Assembly (NCBI GenBank): GCA_030018005.1
Contig: JASEGT010000017.1
Coordinates: 1 to 37,904 of the forward strand
DNA length: 37,904 bases
Direction: 5' to 3'
DNA from: Actinomycetota bacterium
GTDB lineage: Bacteria > Actinomycetota > Aquicultoria > Aquicultorales > Aquicultoraceae
The position numbers were made by a program, and so were the translations under genes. Shown piece after piece: positions 16,126-24,604 of the stretch; positions within the stretch are counted from its first letter, which is position 1; each line of letters begins with the position of its first letter. The notes under the pieces were generated by a model. The model saw only the letters and a program-made list of their open reading frames with translations. It was not told the origin of the DNA and did no database searches.

Positions 16126-18321
16126 CTATGCGGATTCCGGGGTCGACTTATCATTTCGATTGTTGACCATGTTTCGCACCGCTTCATCGGTTTCAACAAT
16201 TCTTATTAGAGCATCTACTACGTAAGGATCTAGCTTTGCGGTGCTATCGTTTTTTAGCTCGTTAATAGCCTCCGCAATAGAAAGCGCTTTTCGATATGGA
16301 CGATTCGAAGTCATTGCGTCAAAGCTATCGGCTACCGCAAGAATTCTGGCATAAAGAGGAATCTCCTCACCCGTGAGGCCGCAGGGGTATCCGCTGCCGT
16401 CTAACCTCTCATGGTGATAGAGCGTAGCTTTTACTATATCGTCAAGGCTTATTTTAGTTAAGATTTGTTCGCCGATAATAGGGTGCATTTCAACCACATC
16501 AAACTCCTCATCAGTAAGAGAACCCGGCTTGTTAAGAATATTGTCGGGAATCCCAATGGTACCGATATCGTGTAAAAGACCGGCAATCCTTAAATGTTCA
16601 ATCTCTGCTATCGGTAAAGAAAGTGCCGTTCCTATAAGCGCCGCAAAAGTGGCAACGTAAGCTGAGTGATCTCGTGTATAGCAATCCTTTGCATCGACAG
16701 CGGCTGCCAGAGCACCTAATGTGCCAATATAGTGAGAACCATCGATGCCGGCTTTGCTTTCGGGTCTGACTAGGGGTTCCGCGTATTCTTCCAGATATGC
16801 GACCGATTGGTTTTTACCGCTTCTTTTTGCTTTGTACATCGCAGTGTCGGCAGCTTCAAGGAGACTTTCTTTGCCCGTCGCATGGTCGGGATATGTTGCG
16901 ATACCAAGGCTTACGGTGATTTTGCCGACTTTCTCGAACGGGTGGGAAGCTACTCCTAGGCGCAGCTTCTCGGCAATAACAAAAGCTTCCTCTGTATCGG
17001 TATCGGATAAGATTACGGCAAACTCTTCGCCGCCAACGCGGCATGCGATATCGGTTTCCCTTAATGAGTCTTTTATGATTGCACTTATCGATGCGAGTGC
17101 GTTGTCGCCGACCGTGTGCCCAAAGGTATCGTTTATTCTTTTAAAATCATCGATATCGATGATTAGCAGGCTTAAAGCACGGTCAAAGCGGCTTGCTCTC
17201 TTAAACTCGACAGAAAGATGACCTTGAAAATATCGATGATTAAACAGGCCGGTCAAACCATCGGTCAGCGCCCTTTTTTCTAGTTCCTTATGCTTCATGT
17301 CGAGCGCATCACTCATTGTGTTGAAGGAGTTAACGAGGTCGTCAAGCTCAGTGATTCCAGAGTATTCGATGCTGCGCGAGTAGTTTCTACGGGCAATTTC
17401 TCTTGCCTGCGCAGCGGTGATTCTTATGGGCTTAACGATATTAGAGATCATGATGTAGCCGGCAACAATTAGTATCAAAAGTAAGAACACATGGACTGAA
17501 ATCGTAGTCAAGAAATCATACAGCTTAGCCTGATAGTAAGGTAGTGGATGTACGAATATGTGTAGACTGACTTTACTTCCACTGCTTGTTTGAGCCTGTG
17601 TCATGTCAGTGACCAGCGGAAGGTTGTTATACGCGAGACCCCTAAAAAAATCGCCTAGTCTTATAGAGCTTACCGTCCTTGATTCGCGGCTATTGTCAAA
17701 GTCGGCTATTTCATTGCTGGAATATGCGGTCAAGCTGTCGTATTTAATTGCAATTTCAGCGTTAGCTTCTCTGCTGATTCTCTTAAGCAAAGGAGTCCCG
17801 ATCTTAGAGCTGACGACCAATATGCCCACAGTCTTGCCATTTAAGGTCTCTATGGGTTCGGCCGCAGCGATCCAGAGCGTGTTGCTTGATTTGGCAAAAA
17901 TTGAGCTGCGCTTAAATCCGTTTGCAATGTTTTTCGGGATGTCGGCAAGCATGACGTTTGACCCGATTTTCAAGAATTCCCTTCCGTTGCTGTCGATTAT
18001 CCGCATCCCAGCCATGTCGCATACTTCCATTCGCTCGCCTAGTTCCATCCGAAGATAATTCTTATCCCTTTGCTCCAGTTTCATTTTAATGGCCGGGTCG
18101 CTGGTTATGCCTCGGGCATCGTGGATAAGATGATGGTCTAGCTCGGCAATATTTTTTTCCGCGAGGAGTTTTGCGTATCCAAGGTCTTTCTTTATGACCC
18201 GATCTGATTGCTTGTCTAGAAAATACAACAAGATAGAGGAATTGAGGATAATACCACAAAGCGATATAAGAATGATCGATACGATTACTTTTTTCCGAAG
18301 ATTAACATTGCGATAAACCAT
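16126..18321 (-). CDS. Membrane sensor with GGDEF and HD-GYP domains (c-di-GMP turnover)
   Basis: Protein of 731 residues that could both make and break cyclic di-GMP. A membrane helix (about 12-32) leads into an extracytoplasmic sensor region (about 40-270), then a second helix (about 278-298) and a HAMP-like segment. The GGDEF domain (about 355-515) has the active GGEEF motif, with an inhibitory I-site RETD exactly five residues before it. The HD-GYP domain (about 535-710) keeps HDIGTIGIP and HHERLDGSGYP. Both catalytic centres look intact. ATG at 18321 has AAGGA six bases upstream. Base composition is clearly AT-richer than its neighbours, suggesting transfer. The 216-base gap to terC holds a CCGGTT/AACCGG hairpin near 18384-18404 and no gene. 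Confidence 0.93.
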   Translation of the reverse strand: MVYRNVNLRKKVIVSIILISLCGIILNSSILLYFLDKQSDRVIKKDLGYAKLLAEKNIAELDHHLIHDARGITSDPAIKMKLEQRDKNYLRMELGERMEVCDMAGMRIIDSNGREFLKIGSNVMLADIPKNIANGFKRSSIFAKSSNTLWIAAAEPIETLNGKTVGILVVSSKIGTPLLKRISREANAEIAIKYDSLTAYSSNEIADFDNSRESRTVSSIRLGDFFRGLAYNNLPLVTDMTQAQTSSGSKVSLHIFVHPLPYYQAKLYDFLTTISVHVFLLLILIVAGYIMISNIVKPIRITAAQAREIARRNYSRSIEYSGITELDDLVNSFNTMSDALDMKHKELEKRALTDGLTGLFNHRYFQGHLSVEFKRASRFDRALSLLIIDIDDFKRINDTFGHTVGDNALASISAIIKDSLRETDIACRVGGEEFAVILSDTDTEEAFVIAEKLRLGVASHPFEKVGKITVSLGIATYPDHATGKESLLEAADTAMYKAKRSGKNQSVAYLEEYAEPLVRPESKAGIDGSHYIGTLGALAAAVDAKDCYTRDHSAYVATFAALIGTALSLPIAEIEHLRIAGLLHDIGTIGIPDNILNKPGSLTDEEFDVVEMHPIIGEQILTKISLDDIVKATLYHHERLDGSGYPCGLTGEEIPLYARILAVADSFDAMTSNRPYRKALSIAEAINELKNDSTAKLDPYVVDALIRIVETDEAVRNMVNNRNDKSTPESA

Positions 18322-18537
18322 GATGATTCCTTAGAACATGAATGATACTGCACTACCAATCAAATCGCTCTTCACTAAATAACCCGGTTTCTTTGGCCAA
18401 CCGGCGTTCTTTTAGCTTGTGTCGGCAAGTCGGCGAGTTTCTTGAGGTGGTTGAGACTGTTTTATTAGTGAGATAATGAGACTTTAGCGTGGGCTGTTGA
18501 GGGAGCGTCGATCTTATCGTTTCCGGCGATATTCACT

Positions 18538-19305
18538 TTATCCCGAATGCTCCGGGGCAAGGTCTTCGTGCAGTTGCTTATGGAGCTTGACCGGCGTCGC
18601 GCTTTTCTTGCGCATCCTTATGTTTAGCATCTCTACCGAGACTGAGAAGGCCATCGCGAAGTAGACGTATCCTTTGGGCACATGAACGTCGAAGCCCTCG
18701 ACCATCAAGGTCACGCCGACCATTACCAAAAACGAAAGGGCGAGAATCTTGATTGTGGGATGTCTATCTACAAAATCGCCTATCGATTTTGCGGCGACCA
18801 GCATAATCGCAACCGCTATGACTATAGCTATTGCCATAATCGAGACATGGTCGGCCAGTCCGACCGCGGTTATGACCGAGTCGAGCGAAAAGACGATATC
18901 CAAGACCGCGACCTGTATCAACACGGCACCCAACCCGGCGGCGACAGCTGTTTGGACGGTGTCCTCTGCGCCCTCCATGCTGTTGTGTATTTCGTGCGTG
19001 GCTTTAGCGAGAAGGAACAACCCGCCTCCTATGAGGATGATGTCACGTCCTGAAATAGCCTGCTCAAACACCGTGAACCACGGTTGGGTCAGCCCCATCA
19101 CCCACGTTATCGAGAACAACAAGCCCAAGCGCGTGAGCATCGCCAAACTGAGACCGGCGTTTCGGCCGATGCCGCGTTGATGCTCGGGCAGGCGTCCCAC
19201 CAAAATAGAGATAAAGATGATGTTGTCGATTCCCAACACGATCTCCAGTGCTGTCAGGGTGCCTAGAGCCATCCAGGCTTCCGGGCTTGTTATCCACTCA
19301 AACAA
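18538..19305 (-). CDS. TerC/YkoY-family integral membrane protein
   Basis: TerC-family protein of 255 residues with about seven transmembrane helices. Conserved acidic motifs in the membrane are present (EIVLGIDNIIF, DIVFSLDSVITA). The family is linked to tellurite resistance and to manganese export and metalation of secreted proteins; the exact role here is unknown. The start is TTG at 19305 with AAGGAG six bases upstream. No CBS domains are attached. I looked upstream for the yybP-ykoY manganese riboswitch that often precedes such genes and did not find its conserved core. Confidence 0.88.
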   Translation of the reverse strand: MFEWITSPEAWMALGTLTALEIVLGIDNIIFISILVGRLPEHQRGIGRNAGLSLAMLTRLGLLFSITWVMGLTQPWFTVFEQAISGRDIILIGGGLFLLAKATHEIHNSMEGAEDTVQTAVAAGLGAVLIQVAVLDIVFSLDSVITAVGLADHVSIMAIAIVIAVAIMLVAAKSIGDFVDRHPTIKILALSFLVMVGVTLMVEGFDVHVPKGYVYFAMAFSVSVEMLNIRMRKKSATPVKLHKQLHEDLAPEHSG

Positions 19306-19428
19306 TTACGGCTCCTTGGTCTCATGTTGTAGATGACATCCAATAGCCTAGCATATTAATATAGGAATCTTCTACAACTAAAAAGAGCCCGGGGAAGGTT
19401 CGCGAAACACCTCGGCGCCGCGTTGTCG

Positions 19429-20613
19429 TTAGCGCTGCATGTTCCCGTTGTCGATTTGGCGCCGCGTCGCCTTCTGTGCCGCCGCGAAGACCTCTTTGAG
19501 CGGGACCGCGTGCGCTTGGGCCGCCGCGCGGCAATCATCGAACTCCGGCGCGACCGAGGTGATGCGGCCTTTGTGCCGGCCGATTTTGACACGAATACTG
19601 CCGAACGCGGTGTCCGCGTCGAGCAGCTCTCGCTCGGCAACGACGCGCGAGTGTTTGCTGATGCGCAAGCCGAGCGTTCCTGTCTCGGAGAGGATGGTGT
19701 CGATGGCTGCTTCCGTGAGAGCGTCCGCCACGAGCACCGAGAGCATCACGCCGGGGCGGTTTTTTTTCATCTGAATCGGCGTAAACCAGACATCGAGCGC
19801 CCCTTGAGCCAGGAGTGTCTCCATCGTGTAGCCGAGGACCTCGGCCGAGGCGTCGTCGATGTTGGTCTCGATGAGCGTGACTGTCTCATCGCTCTCTGCG
19901 GCGAGTTCGCCGACGATGACGCGGAGCACATTTGGGATTTCGAGGTCGCGCATGCCCGCGCCGTAGCCGGTCTTCTCGGGGCGCACGGCCGGCATCTCCG
20001 CCACAAAGGTCGCGTAGTGCGCCAGGATGGCGGCCCCGGTCGGCGTTGCAAGCTCGGCGTGGATTTGTGTGCTGTAGATGGGGGCACCGGCTAGAATTTC
20101 GAGTGTCGCCGGAGCGGGTACCGGCAAAACCCCGTGCGCGGTCACAACGGTGCCCGTTCCGGTAGCGATGGGTGAGGCGTAGATCTTCTCGAAGCCGAGG
20201 TAGCCAAGGCCCGTGACGGCGGCGATGACGTCGATTATCGCGTCGGTCGCGCCGACCTCGTGGAAGTGGACCTCGTCGAGGGGGACGCCGTGGACTTTCG
20301 CTTCGGCCTCGGCTATCCGTGTAAAAATAGCGAGCACATCGAGCTTGGCCGCCTCCGGCAACTCGCTCTCCTCTATCAAATCGCGCACTTTGTTGAAGGT
20401 GCGCGCCGGTTCCGGCGCTGCTACCGTGACATCGAACTTAGTCGCGCCGATATGGTACTTCTGCATGCGCCCAGCGCTAACCTCGTATCCGTCGAGGCCT
20501 ACTTTCGCGAGCTGCTCTTCCAGGATTGCCAGGGGCAGACCCAGGTCTAGGAGCGCGCCGGCTATCATGTCGCCGCTTATACCCGCGAAGCAGTCAAAAT
20601 ATGCGACCTTCAA
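19429..20613 (-). CDS. larC: LarC: nickel-pincer cofactor biosynthesis protein (cyclometallase)
   Basis: LarC inserts nickel into the pincer cofactor of lactate racemase-type enzymes in a CTP-dependent step. The protein is about 394 residues, with the hallmark start YFDCFAGISGDM, a His/Glu motif (VHFHEVGATDAIIDV), GTGTVVTAHGVLPVPAPAT and the C-terminal half with TNIDDASAE. It is one continuous frame, without the programmed frameshift of Lactobacillus larC. An ATG at 20628 exists, but GGAGGTGA immediately follows it and sits five bases before a TTG at 20613, so the TTG is the likely start. larA, larB and larE are not in the window, so its client enzyme is elsewhere. Confidence 0.9.
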   Translation of the reverse strand: MKVAYFDCFAGISGDMIAGALLDLGLPLAILEEQLAKVGLDGYEVSAGRMQKYHIGATKFDVTVAAPEPARTFNKVRDLIEESELPEAAKLDVLAIFTRIAEAEAKVHGVPLDEVHFHEVGATDAIIDVIAAVTGLGYLGFEKIYASPIATGTGTVVTAHGVLPVPAPATLEILAGAPIYSTQIHAELATPTGAAILAHYATFVAEMPAVRPEKTGYGAGMRDLEIPNVLRVIVGELAAESDETVTLIETNIDDASAEVLGYTMETLLAQGALDVWFTPIQMKKNRPGVMLSVLVADALTEAAIDTILSETGTLGLRISKHSRVVAERELLDADTAFGSIRVKIGRHKGRITSVAPEFDDCRAAAQAHAVPLKEVFAAAQKATRRQIDNGNMQR

Positions 20614-20707
20614 CTCTGTCACCTCCATCCGTGTTTATATCTGTGGTTTGCTCACTGTTGTTGCCGTCCATTACGTTCTATCTAATGCAAAGGTTAGACC
20701 TCTGCTG

Positions 20708-20713
20708 TATAAT
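20708..20713 (+). promoter_or_regulatory. Possible -10 element for the DUF4446-pheA-serS genes
   Basis: A perfect TATAAT 45 bases before the DUF4446 start codon, in the divergent gap with larC. No clear -35 hexamer is visible at 16-18 bases. Confidence 0.4.
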
Positions 20714-20757
20714 CTGATAATTATGGCCGATATTTCTTCTCAGGCGAAGGGGCAGCA

Positions 20758-21252
20758 ATGAATGTAGCAACGATTGAACTTATTGTAGCACTACTCGGCG
20801 CCGGCTGGGCAATCCTAGCGGTATGGCTAATCGCGGTCTCGGTGCGCCTCAAGCGGATGGGCAAGCAGCAGAAGGTAGTGGCGAAAGCCGGTGAAAACGG
20901 TGACTTTGTCGCTACCGTCAGCAAGAGCCTAAGCGAATTAGCTTTGCTCGGCACAGGTATTGTCGAGATAAAAGAGAGCCTCTCGAAGCTCGAATTCGAC
21001 CTGCGCACCACGGTGCGTCACGTCGGTGTCGTTCGCTTCGACGCTTTCGACGATGTCGGCGGCAAGCTCAGTTTTGCGGTGGCGCTTCTAAACGGGCACG
21101 GCGATGGGGTTGTGCTAAGCACGATAAACGGGCGCCAGGAGAGCCGGAGCTACGCCAAGTTCATCAAGGACGGCGACTCCAGCTATAATCTATCCGGCGA
21201 GGAGCGCGAGGCGATAGCCGAGGCGCGCTCGGGCGATTTTGTAAAAGCATAG
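20758..21252 (+). CDS. DUF4446 family membrane-anchored protein
   Basis: Protein of 164 residues. One N-terminal transmembrane helix (about 7-29) leads into a coiled-coil-like stretch (30-85) and a C-terminal domain with VGVVRFDAFDDVGGKLSFA, LLNGHGDGVVLSTINGR and SRSYAKFIKDGDS, the conserved core I associate with DUF4446. The function of the family is not known to me. The ATG has AAGGGG nearby. It lies 26 bases before pheA and is probably co-transcribed with pheA and serS. Confidence 0.82.
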   Translation: MNVATIELIVALLGAGWAILAVWLIAVSVRLKRMGKQQKVVAKAGENGDFVATVSKSLSELALLGTGIVEIKESLSKLEFDLRTTVRHVGVVRFDAFDDVGGKLSFAVALLNGHGDGVVLSTINGRQESRSYAKFIKDGDSSYNLSGEEREAIAEARSGDFVKA

Positions 21253-21278
21253 GCCGAAACCGGAAAGGAACAGCAGAC

Positions 21279-22133
21279 TTGTCTGATACCCAGAACATGA
21301 AGATAGGGTTTCTCGGCCCGCGCGGGACGTATACCGAGGAAGCCCTGCAAAAGTTATTGAACATAGACGACCACAACCTCGTACCGTACGGCGCCGAGGC
21401 CGATGTGCTTCGCGCGGTCGAGCGGGGAGAGGTAGCCAAAGGGATGGTCCCGATTGAGAACTCCATCGAGGGCTCGGTCAACGCCACGCTCGATGTGCTC
21501 GCGTTCGATGTCAACCTCTTCATCCAGCGCGAGATAGTCATACCGATACACCATAACCTGGTGGCGCGCCCCGGGGTGAAGATGGAGGATATACGGACGG
21601 TCATATCGCACCCGCAGGCGCTCGCGCAGTGCCGCGGCTATCTTACCGAGAAACTACCTCAGGCCAAGACCGAGTTTGCGAGCAGTACCGCCGGGGCGGT
21701 CAAGTTGATATCCGAGCAAAACGGGGCGCTGGCGGCGATAGGTCCGAAATTGGCAGCCGAGATGTACGGCCTCGACGTCCTCGACGAGGGCATCGCGGAC
21801 TTTGAGGAGAACCAGACTCGCTTTGTTCTGGTAGGCAAGGAGCCCGCGCCGCGCACGGGGAACGACAAGACCTCAATCGTCTGTTTTATCTTTGAAGACC
21901 GGCCCGGGAGCCTCCTGCAGATACTCCAGGAGTTCGCGTTCCGGTACGTCAACCTGACGAAAATCCAGTCGCGACCGACGCGCAAAGCGCTCGGCGACTA
22001 CTGTTTCTTCATAGATATGCTCGGCCACATCGAGGACGAGGTCATCGAGTCGGCTCTGAAGTGTTTGAAGTGCAAGATCAGAAACATAAAGGTCTTAGGG
22101 TCGTACCCGGTAGCGGACGTCGTAGGAGGTTAA
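21279..22133 (+). CDS. pheA: Prephenate dehydratase PheA
   Basis: Converts prephenate to phenylpyruvate in phenylalanine synthesis; 284 residues. The dehydratase domain (about 7-185) shows GFLGPRGTYTEEA, VPIENSIEGSVN, SSTAGAVKLI and the catalytic NQTRF motif. The ACT regulatory domain follows (about 198-275) with PGSLLQILQEFAFRYVNLTKIQSRP, matching the phenylalanine-binding region (the usual ESRP reads QSRP). There is no chorismate mutase domain. TTG at 21279 is chosen because AGGA lies upstream; the ATG at 21297 has no ribosome site. The stop is immediately followed by the serS ATG. Confidence 0.94.
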   Translation: MSDTQNMKIGFLGPRGTYTEEALQKLLNIDDHNLVPYGAEADVLRAVERGEVAKGMVPIENSIEGSVNATLDVLAFDVNLFIQREIVIPIHHNLVARPGVKMEDIRTVISHPQALAQCRGYLTEKLPQAKTEFASSTAGAVKLISEQNGALAAIGPKLAAEMYGLDVLDEGIADFEENQTRFVLVGKEPAPRTGNDKTSIVCFIFEDRPGSLLQILQEFAFRYVNLTKIQSRPTRKALGDYCFFIDMLGHIEDEVIESALKCLKCKIRNIKVLGSYPVADVVGG

Positions 22134-23417
22134 ATGCTTGATTTGAGATGGGTTCGCGATAACATAGACGTCGTTCAGGAAGCGCTCGAAAAGCGCGCGG
22201 CCAAAGTAGACCTCTCGCGCTTCAAAGAGCTCGATTCGGAGCGGCGCACCCTGATTGTCAAGGTCGAGCATTTGAAAAACGAGCGAAACGTCGTCTCCGG
22301 CGAGATAGCCAAGCTTAAAAAAGCCGGCGCGGCGGCGGACGATAAAATCGAGGCGATGCGCACGCTCGGAGACGATATAAAAGAGCTTGATGGGCGGCTC
22401 GATGAGATTGAAGATGAGCTAGGCCGCCTGATGATGGATATCCCGAATATCCCGCATGCGTCGGTTCCGGTCGGCGAAGATGAGACCTGCAATCCCGAGA
22501 TAAGGACCTGGGGCGAGCGGCCGACCTTCGATTTCGAACCCAAACCCCACTGGGATTTAGGGCTCGACCTCGGGGTGCTCGATTTTGAACGCGCCGCCAA
22601 GATAACGCGGGCCCGCTTCGTTCTATACTGGGATTTAGCGGCCCGGCTCGAGCGCGCGCTATTGAACTTGATGCTCGATTTACATACCGGCACGCACGGC
22701 TACACCGAGGTCTTTCCGCCGATTCTCGTCAACGACGCCAGCCTTACCGGCACCGGGCAGCTGCCCAAATTCGCCGACGACCTCTTTAAGATAGAGGACG
22801 ACAACCTGTACCTCATACCGACGGCGGAGGTGCCGGTCACCAATATCCACCGCGACGAGATCTTTAGCGCGGATGATTTGCCGCGCCATTACTGTGCCTA
22901 TACGCCTTGCTTCAGGCGCGAGGCCGGCGCGTACGGGAAAGACACCCGCGGTCTTATAAGACACCACCAGTTCAACAAAGTCGAGCTGGTGAAGTTTGTC
23001 CACCCGGAGACCAGCTACGATGAACTCGAGAAGCTGACCGCCAACGCCGAAGCGGTTCTGCGCGCGCTCAAGATTCACTATCGCGTCATCTCGCTCTGCA
23101 CCGGCGACATCGGTTTTTCTTCGGCCAAGACCTACGATATCGAGGTATGGCTGCCCGGCTTCGGCGGCTTCAAGGAGATATCGTCGTGCAGCAATTTCGA
23201 AGATTTCCAGGCCCGGCGCGCCAACATCCGCTTTCGCGAAAACCCGAAAGCCAAGCCGCAGTTTGTTCATACACTCAACGGAAGCGGCCTGGCGATAGGC
23301 CGCACGGTCGCGGCGGTCTTCGAGAACTACCAGCAAGCCGACGGCACGATTCTCATCCCCGAAGCGCTCAAGCCCTACATGGGCGGCGCGGAGCGCATCG
23401 AGGCGAAGAAGTTTTAG
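22134..23417 (+). CDS. serS: Seryl-tRNA synthetase SerS
   Basis: Class II synthetase charging tRNA-Ser, 427 residues. The N-terminal long coiled-coil arm (about 27-105), which grips the long variable arm of tRNA-Ser, is evident from its Lys/Glu heptads. Catalytic motifs include [21 protein letters not shown] (motif 2) and [19 protein letters not shown] (motif 3). A strong GGAGG ribosome site overlaps the end of pheA. The four serine tRNA genes follow within 3 kb. Confidence 0.97.
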   Translation: MLDLRWVRDNIDVVQEALEKRAAKVDLSRFKELDSERRTLIVKVEHLKNERNVVSGEIAKLKKAGAAADDKIEAMRTLGDDIKELDGRLDEIEDELGRLMMDIPNIPHASVPVGEDETCNPEIRTWGERPTFDFEPKPHWDLGLDLGVLDFERAAKITRARFVLYWDLAARLERALLNLMLDLHTGTHGYTEVFPPILVNDASLTGTGQLPKFADDLFKIEDDNLYLIPTAEVPVTNIHRDEIFSADDLPRHYCAYTPCFRREAGAYGKDTRGLIRHHQFNKVELVKFVHPETSYDELEKLTANAEAVLRALKIHYRVISLCTGDIGFSSAKTYDIEVWLPGFGGFKEISSCSNFEDFQARRANIRFRENPKAKPQFVHTLNGSGLAIGRTVAAVFENYQQADGTILIPEALKPYMGGAERIEAKKF

Positions 23418-23560
23418 GGCGCCCGTGCTGGTGGCATAGATGCTGTGACCAACTCGCGGTTTAGGATGCTTGCGGCGCGGCGATAATCTTGTTCACATGA
23501 ATACGCCCGCCCATGGTGTTGCTGTATTCAAGTCTTGTCTAGGTAAGCGCATCGGACTCG

Positions 23561-23589
23561 TTGTTTGAGCGGGTGGGATGTGGTACACT
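23561..23589 (+). promoter_or_regulatory. Predicted promoter of tRNA-Ser(TGA)
   Basis: TTGTTT (23561-23566) and TACACT (23584-23589) with a 17-base spacer. The start would be near 23596, about 39 bases before the tRNA. The rest of the 217-base gap after serS holds no gene that I can see. Confidence 0.5.
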
Positions 23590-23634
23590 ACGCAATGGAA
23601 AAATTGCACGGCGCAAGCTGCGCATGCCATATAT

Positions 23635-23723
23635 GGAGAGGTGGCGGAGTCCGGTTGAACGCGGCGGTCTTGAAAACCGTTAGAGGCGTGAGTCTCTCGG
23701 GGGTTCGAATCCCTCCCTCTCCG
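23635..23723 (+). tRNA. tRNA-Ser(TGA)
   Basis: Class II tRNA. The acceptor GGAGAGG pairs with CCTCTCC, the anticodon loop is CTTGAAA (anticodon TGA) on stem GCGGT/ACCGT, and the T loop is TTCGAAT. The discriminator is G; CCA is not encoded. It reads UCA and likely other UCN codons. Confidence 0.95.
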
Positions 23724-23724
23724 C

Positions 23725-23757
23725 AGAAAAAGCCACCTTTTTAAGCGGCTTTTTCTC
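23725..23757 (+). terminator. Rho-independent terminator of tRNA-Ser(TGA)
   Basis: A ten-base stem, AGAAAAAGCC with GGCTTTTTCT, around a 12-base loop, placed two bases after the tRNA. The T-rich 3' arm serves as the release tract. Confidence 0.8.
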
Positions 23758-23838
23758 TTGTTCTTCTTTCTCGATTTTCGCGGACGAGCTGGTTATTATG
23801 ACCTGCCCGGATATGGCGACTCGAGATGTCATAGCGGG

Positions 23839-23867
23839 TGGACAAAGTCTATCGCCTGAGGTATAGT
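23839..23867 (+). promoter_or_regulatory. Predicted promoter of tRNA-Ser(GCT)/tRNA-Arg
   Basis: TGGACA (23839-23844) and TATAGT (23862-23867), 17 bases apart; the start near 23874 is 25 bases before the tRNA. It would transcribe tRNA-Ser(GCT) and tRNA-Arg(ACG) together. Confidence 0.5.
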
Positions 23868-23898
23868 AAGTATCTGATTTTATCGCGTATAGCGGCCT

Positions 23899-23989
23899 GG
23901 AGAGATGGCCGAGTCGGTCGAAGGCGCTCGCCTGCTAAGCGAGTAGGGGGTTATAAACTCCCTCGAGGGTTCGAATCCCTCTCTCTCCG
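23899..23989 (+). tRNA. tRNA-Ser(GCT)
   Basis: Class II tRNA with acceptor GGAGAGA/TCTCTCC, anticodon stem CTCGC/GCGAG with loop CTGCTAA (anticodon GCT), a long variable arm and T loop TTCGAAT. The discriminator is G, with no encoded CCA. It reads AGC and AGU. Confidence 0.95.
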
Positions 23990-24000
23990 CCATAATATTT

Positions 24001-24018
24001 TCTAGTCTAACGACTAGA
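24001..24018 (+). other. Spacer hairpin between tRNA-Ser(GCT) and tRNA-Arg
   Basis: TCTAGTC-TAAC-GACTAGA forms a perfect seven-base stem with a four-base loop, two bases before tRNA-Arg. It has no T run, so it is more likely a processing signal in a dicistronic tRNA transcript than a terminator. Confidence 0.45.
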
Positions 24019-24020
24019 AT

Positions 24021-24094
24021 GTGCCCGTAGCTCAGCTGGATAGAGTGTCTGACTACGAATCAGAAGGTCGGGGGTTCGAATCCCTCCGGGCACG
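24021..24094 (+). tRNA. tRNA-Arg(ACG)
   Basis: Cloverleaf with acceptor GTGCCCG/CGGGCAC, anticodon stem TCTGA/TCAGA, loop CTACGAA (anticodon ACG) and T loop TTCGAAT. The discriminator is G; CCA is not encoded. A34 must be deaminated to inosine by TadA to read CGU, CGC and CGA; tadA lies 1.4 kb downstream. Confidence 0.95.
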
Positions 24095-24102
24095 CGAAAT
24101 AG

Positions 24103-24127
24103 AAAGAGCCTATAGCGGCTCTTTTTT
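24103..24127 (+). terminator. Rho-independent terminator of tRNA-Arg
   Basis: AAAGAGCC and GGCTCTTT pair around the loop TATAGC, followed by a run of T residues. Confidence 0.85.
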
Positions 24128-24604
24128 GTTGGTGGCTAAACGCCTTGGATGAAAACCCACACAAAAGGAACTGCGACATACCGTGCCTGGTAGCGGATAT
24201 GTCGCAGCCGTATGGGATAAAATGTATAAAGGATATTATAAAGCCCGAGTTATGTTTTCGTCTCGAATGGCCAGCTCCCGATTGTAATCTTCATTTACCT
24301 CCCCTAAGTGCCGTGCCGGTTCGCCTATCGCTAAACTATCTAACAGGAATGCGTTTGTCTGCACCTACAGGCCATTATCGTTGATAGACGAGGGCGTATT
24401 AATAAAAATCCGGCAAGCGCGCTTATCTTTCTTGCTAGTGGTAGGATTTTCGCGGTAAGCGGTAAGGGTTGAACCGGTTCGACAAATGTGTGCCGGGGGG
24501 CGCCTGGTGGTAAATCTTACTAAAGCCCTCTTACCGCTTCGACGATAACTAGATAAACCGGAACCCTATTGGCAGCTCTAAACATCGAAGGGACGTAGCT
24601 TTTT
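24128..24604 (+). other. Gene-poor stretch with a candidate structured leader of the HD-GYP gene
   Basis: No convincing gene lies between the tRNA-Arg terminator and the HD-GYP gene. From 24404 on the sequence can fold strongly. AAAATCC (24405-24411) pairs with GGATTTT (24444-24450), enclosing GCAAG/CTTGC. Next, AAGCGGTAAG (24457-24466) pairs over ten bases with CTTACCGCTT (24530-24539), enclosing a near-palindrome (GTTGAACCGGTTCGAC) and a G-rich segment. The left arm contains a tandem GCGGTAA repeat. The stretch 24128-24384 has a 79-codon Cys-containing frame without a ribosome site, which I do not accept as a gene. I could not match any known riboswitch class. Confidence 0.45.

Noticed and set aside
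19306-19428. yybP-ykoY manganese riboswitch before terC
   Set aside because: Searched by eye because of the gene family; the conserved core is not present in the 123-base gap.
24145-24384. 79-codon frame with several cysteines after the tRNA-Arg terminator
   Set aside because: TTG start without a ribosome site, no recognisable domain, and base use unlike neighbouring genes; probably chance.
24404-24604. c-di-GMP-I (GEMM) riboswitch before the HD-GYP gene
   Set aside because: The conserved tetraloop/receptor and CGCAAAGCC-type core are not recognisable; left as an unassigned structure.
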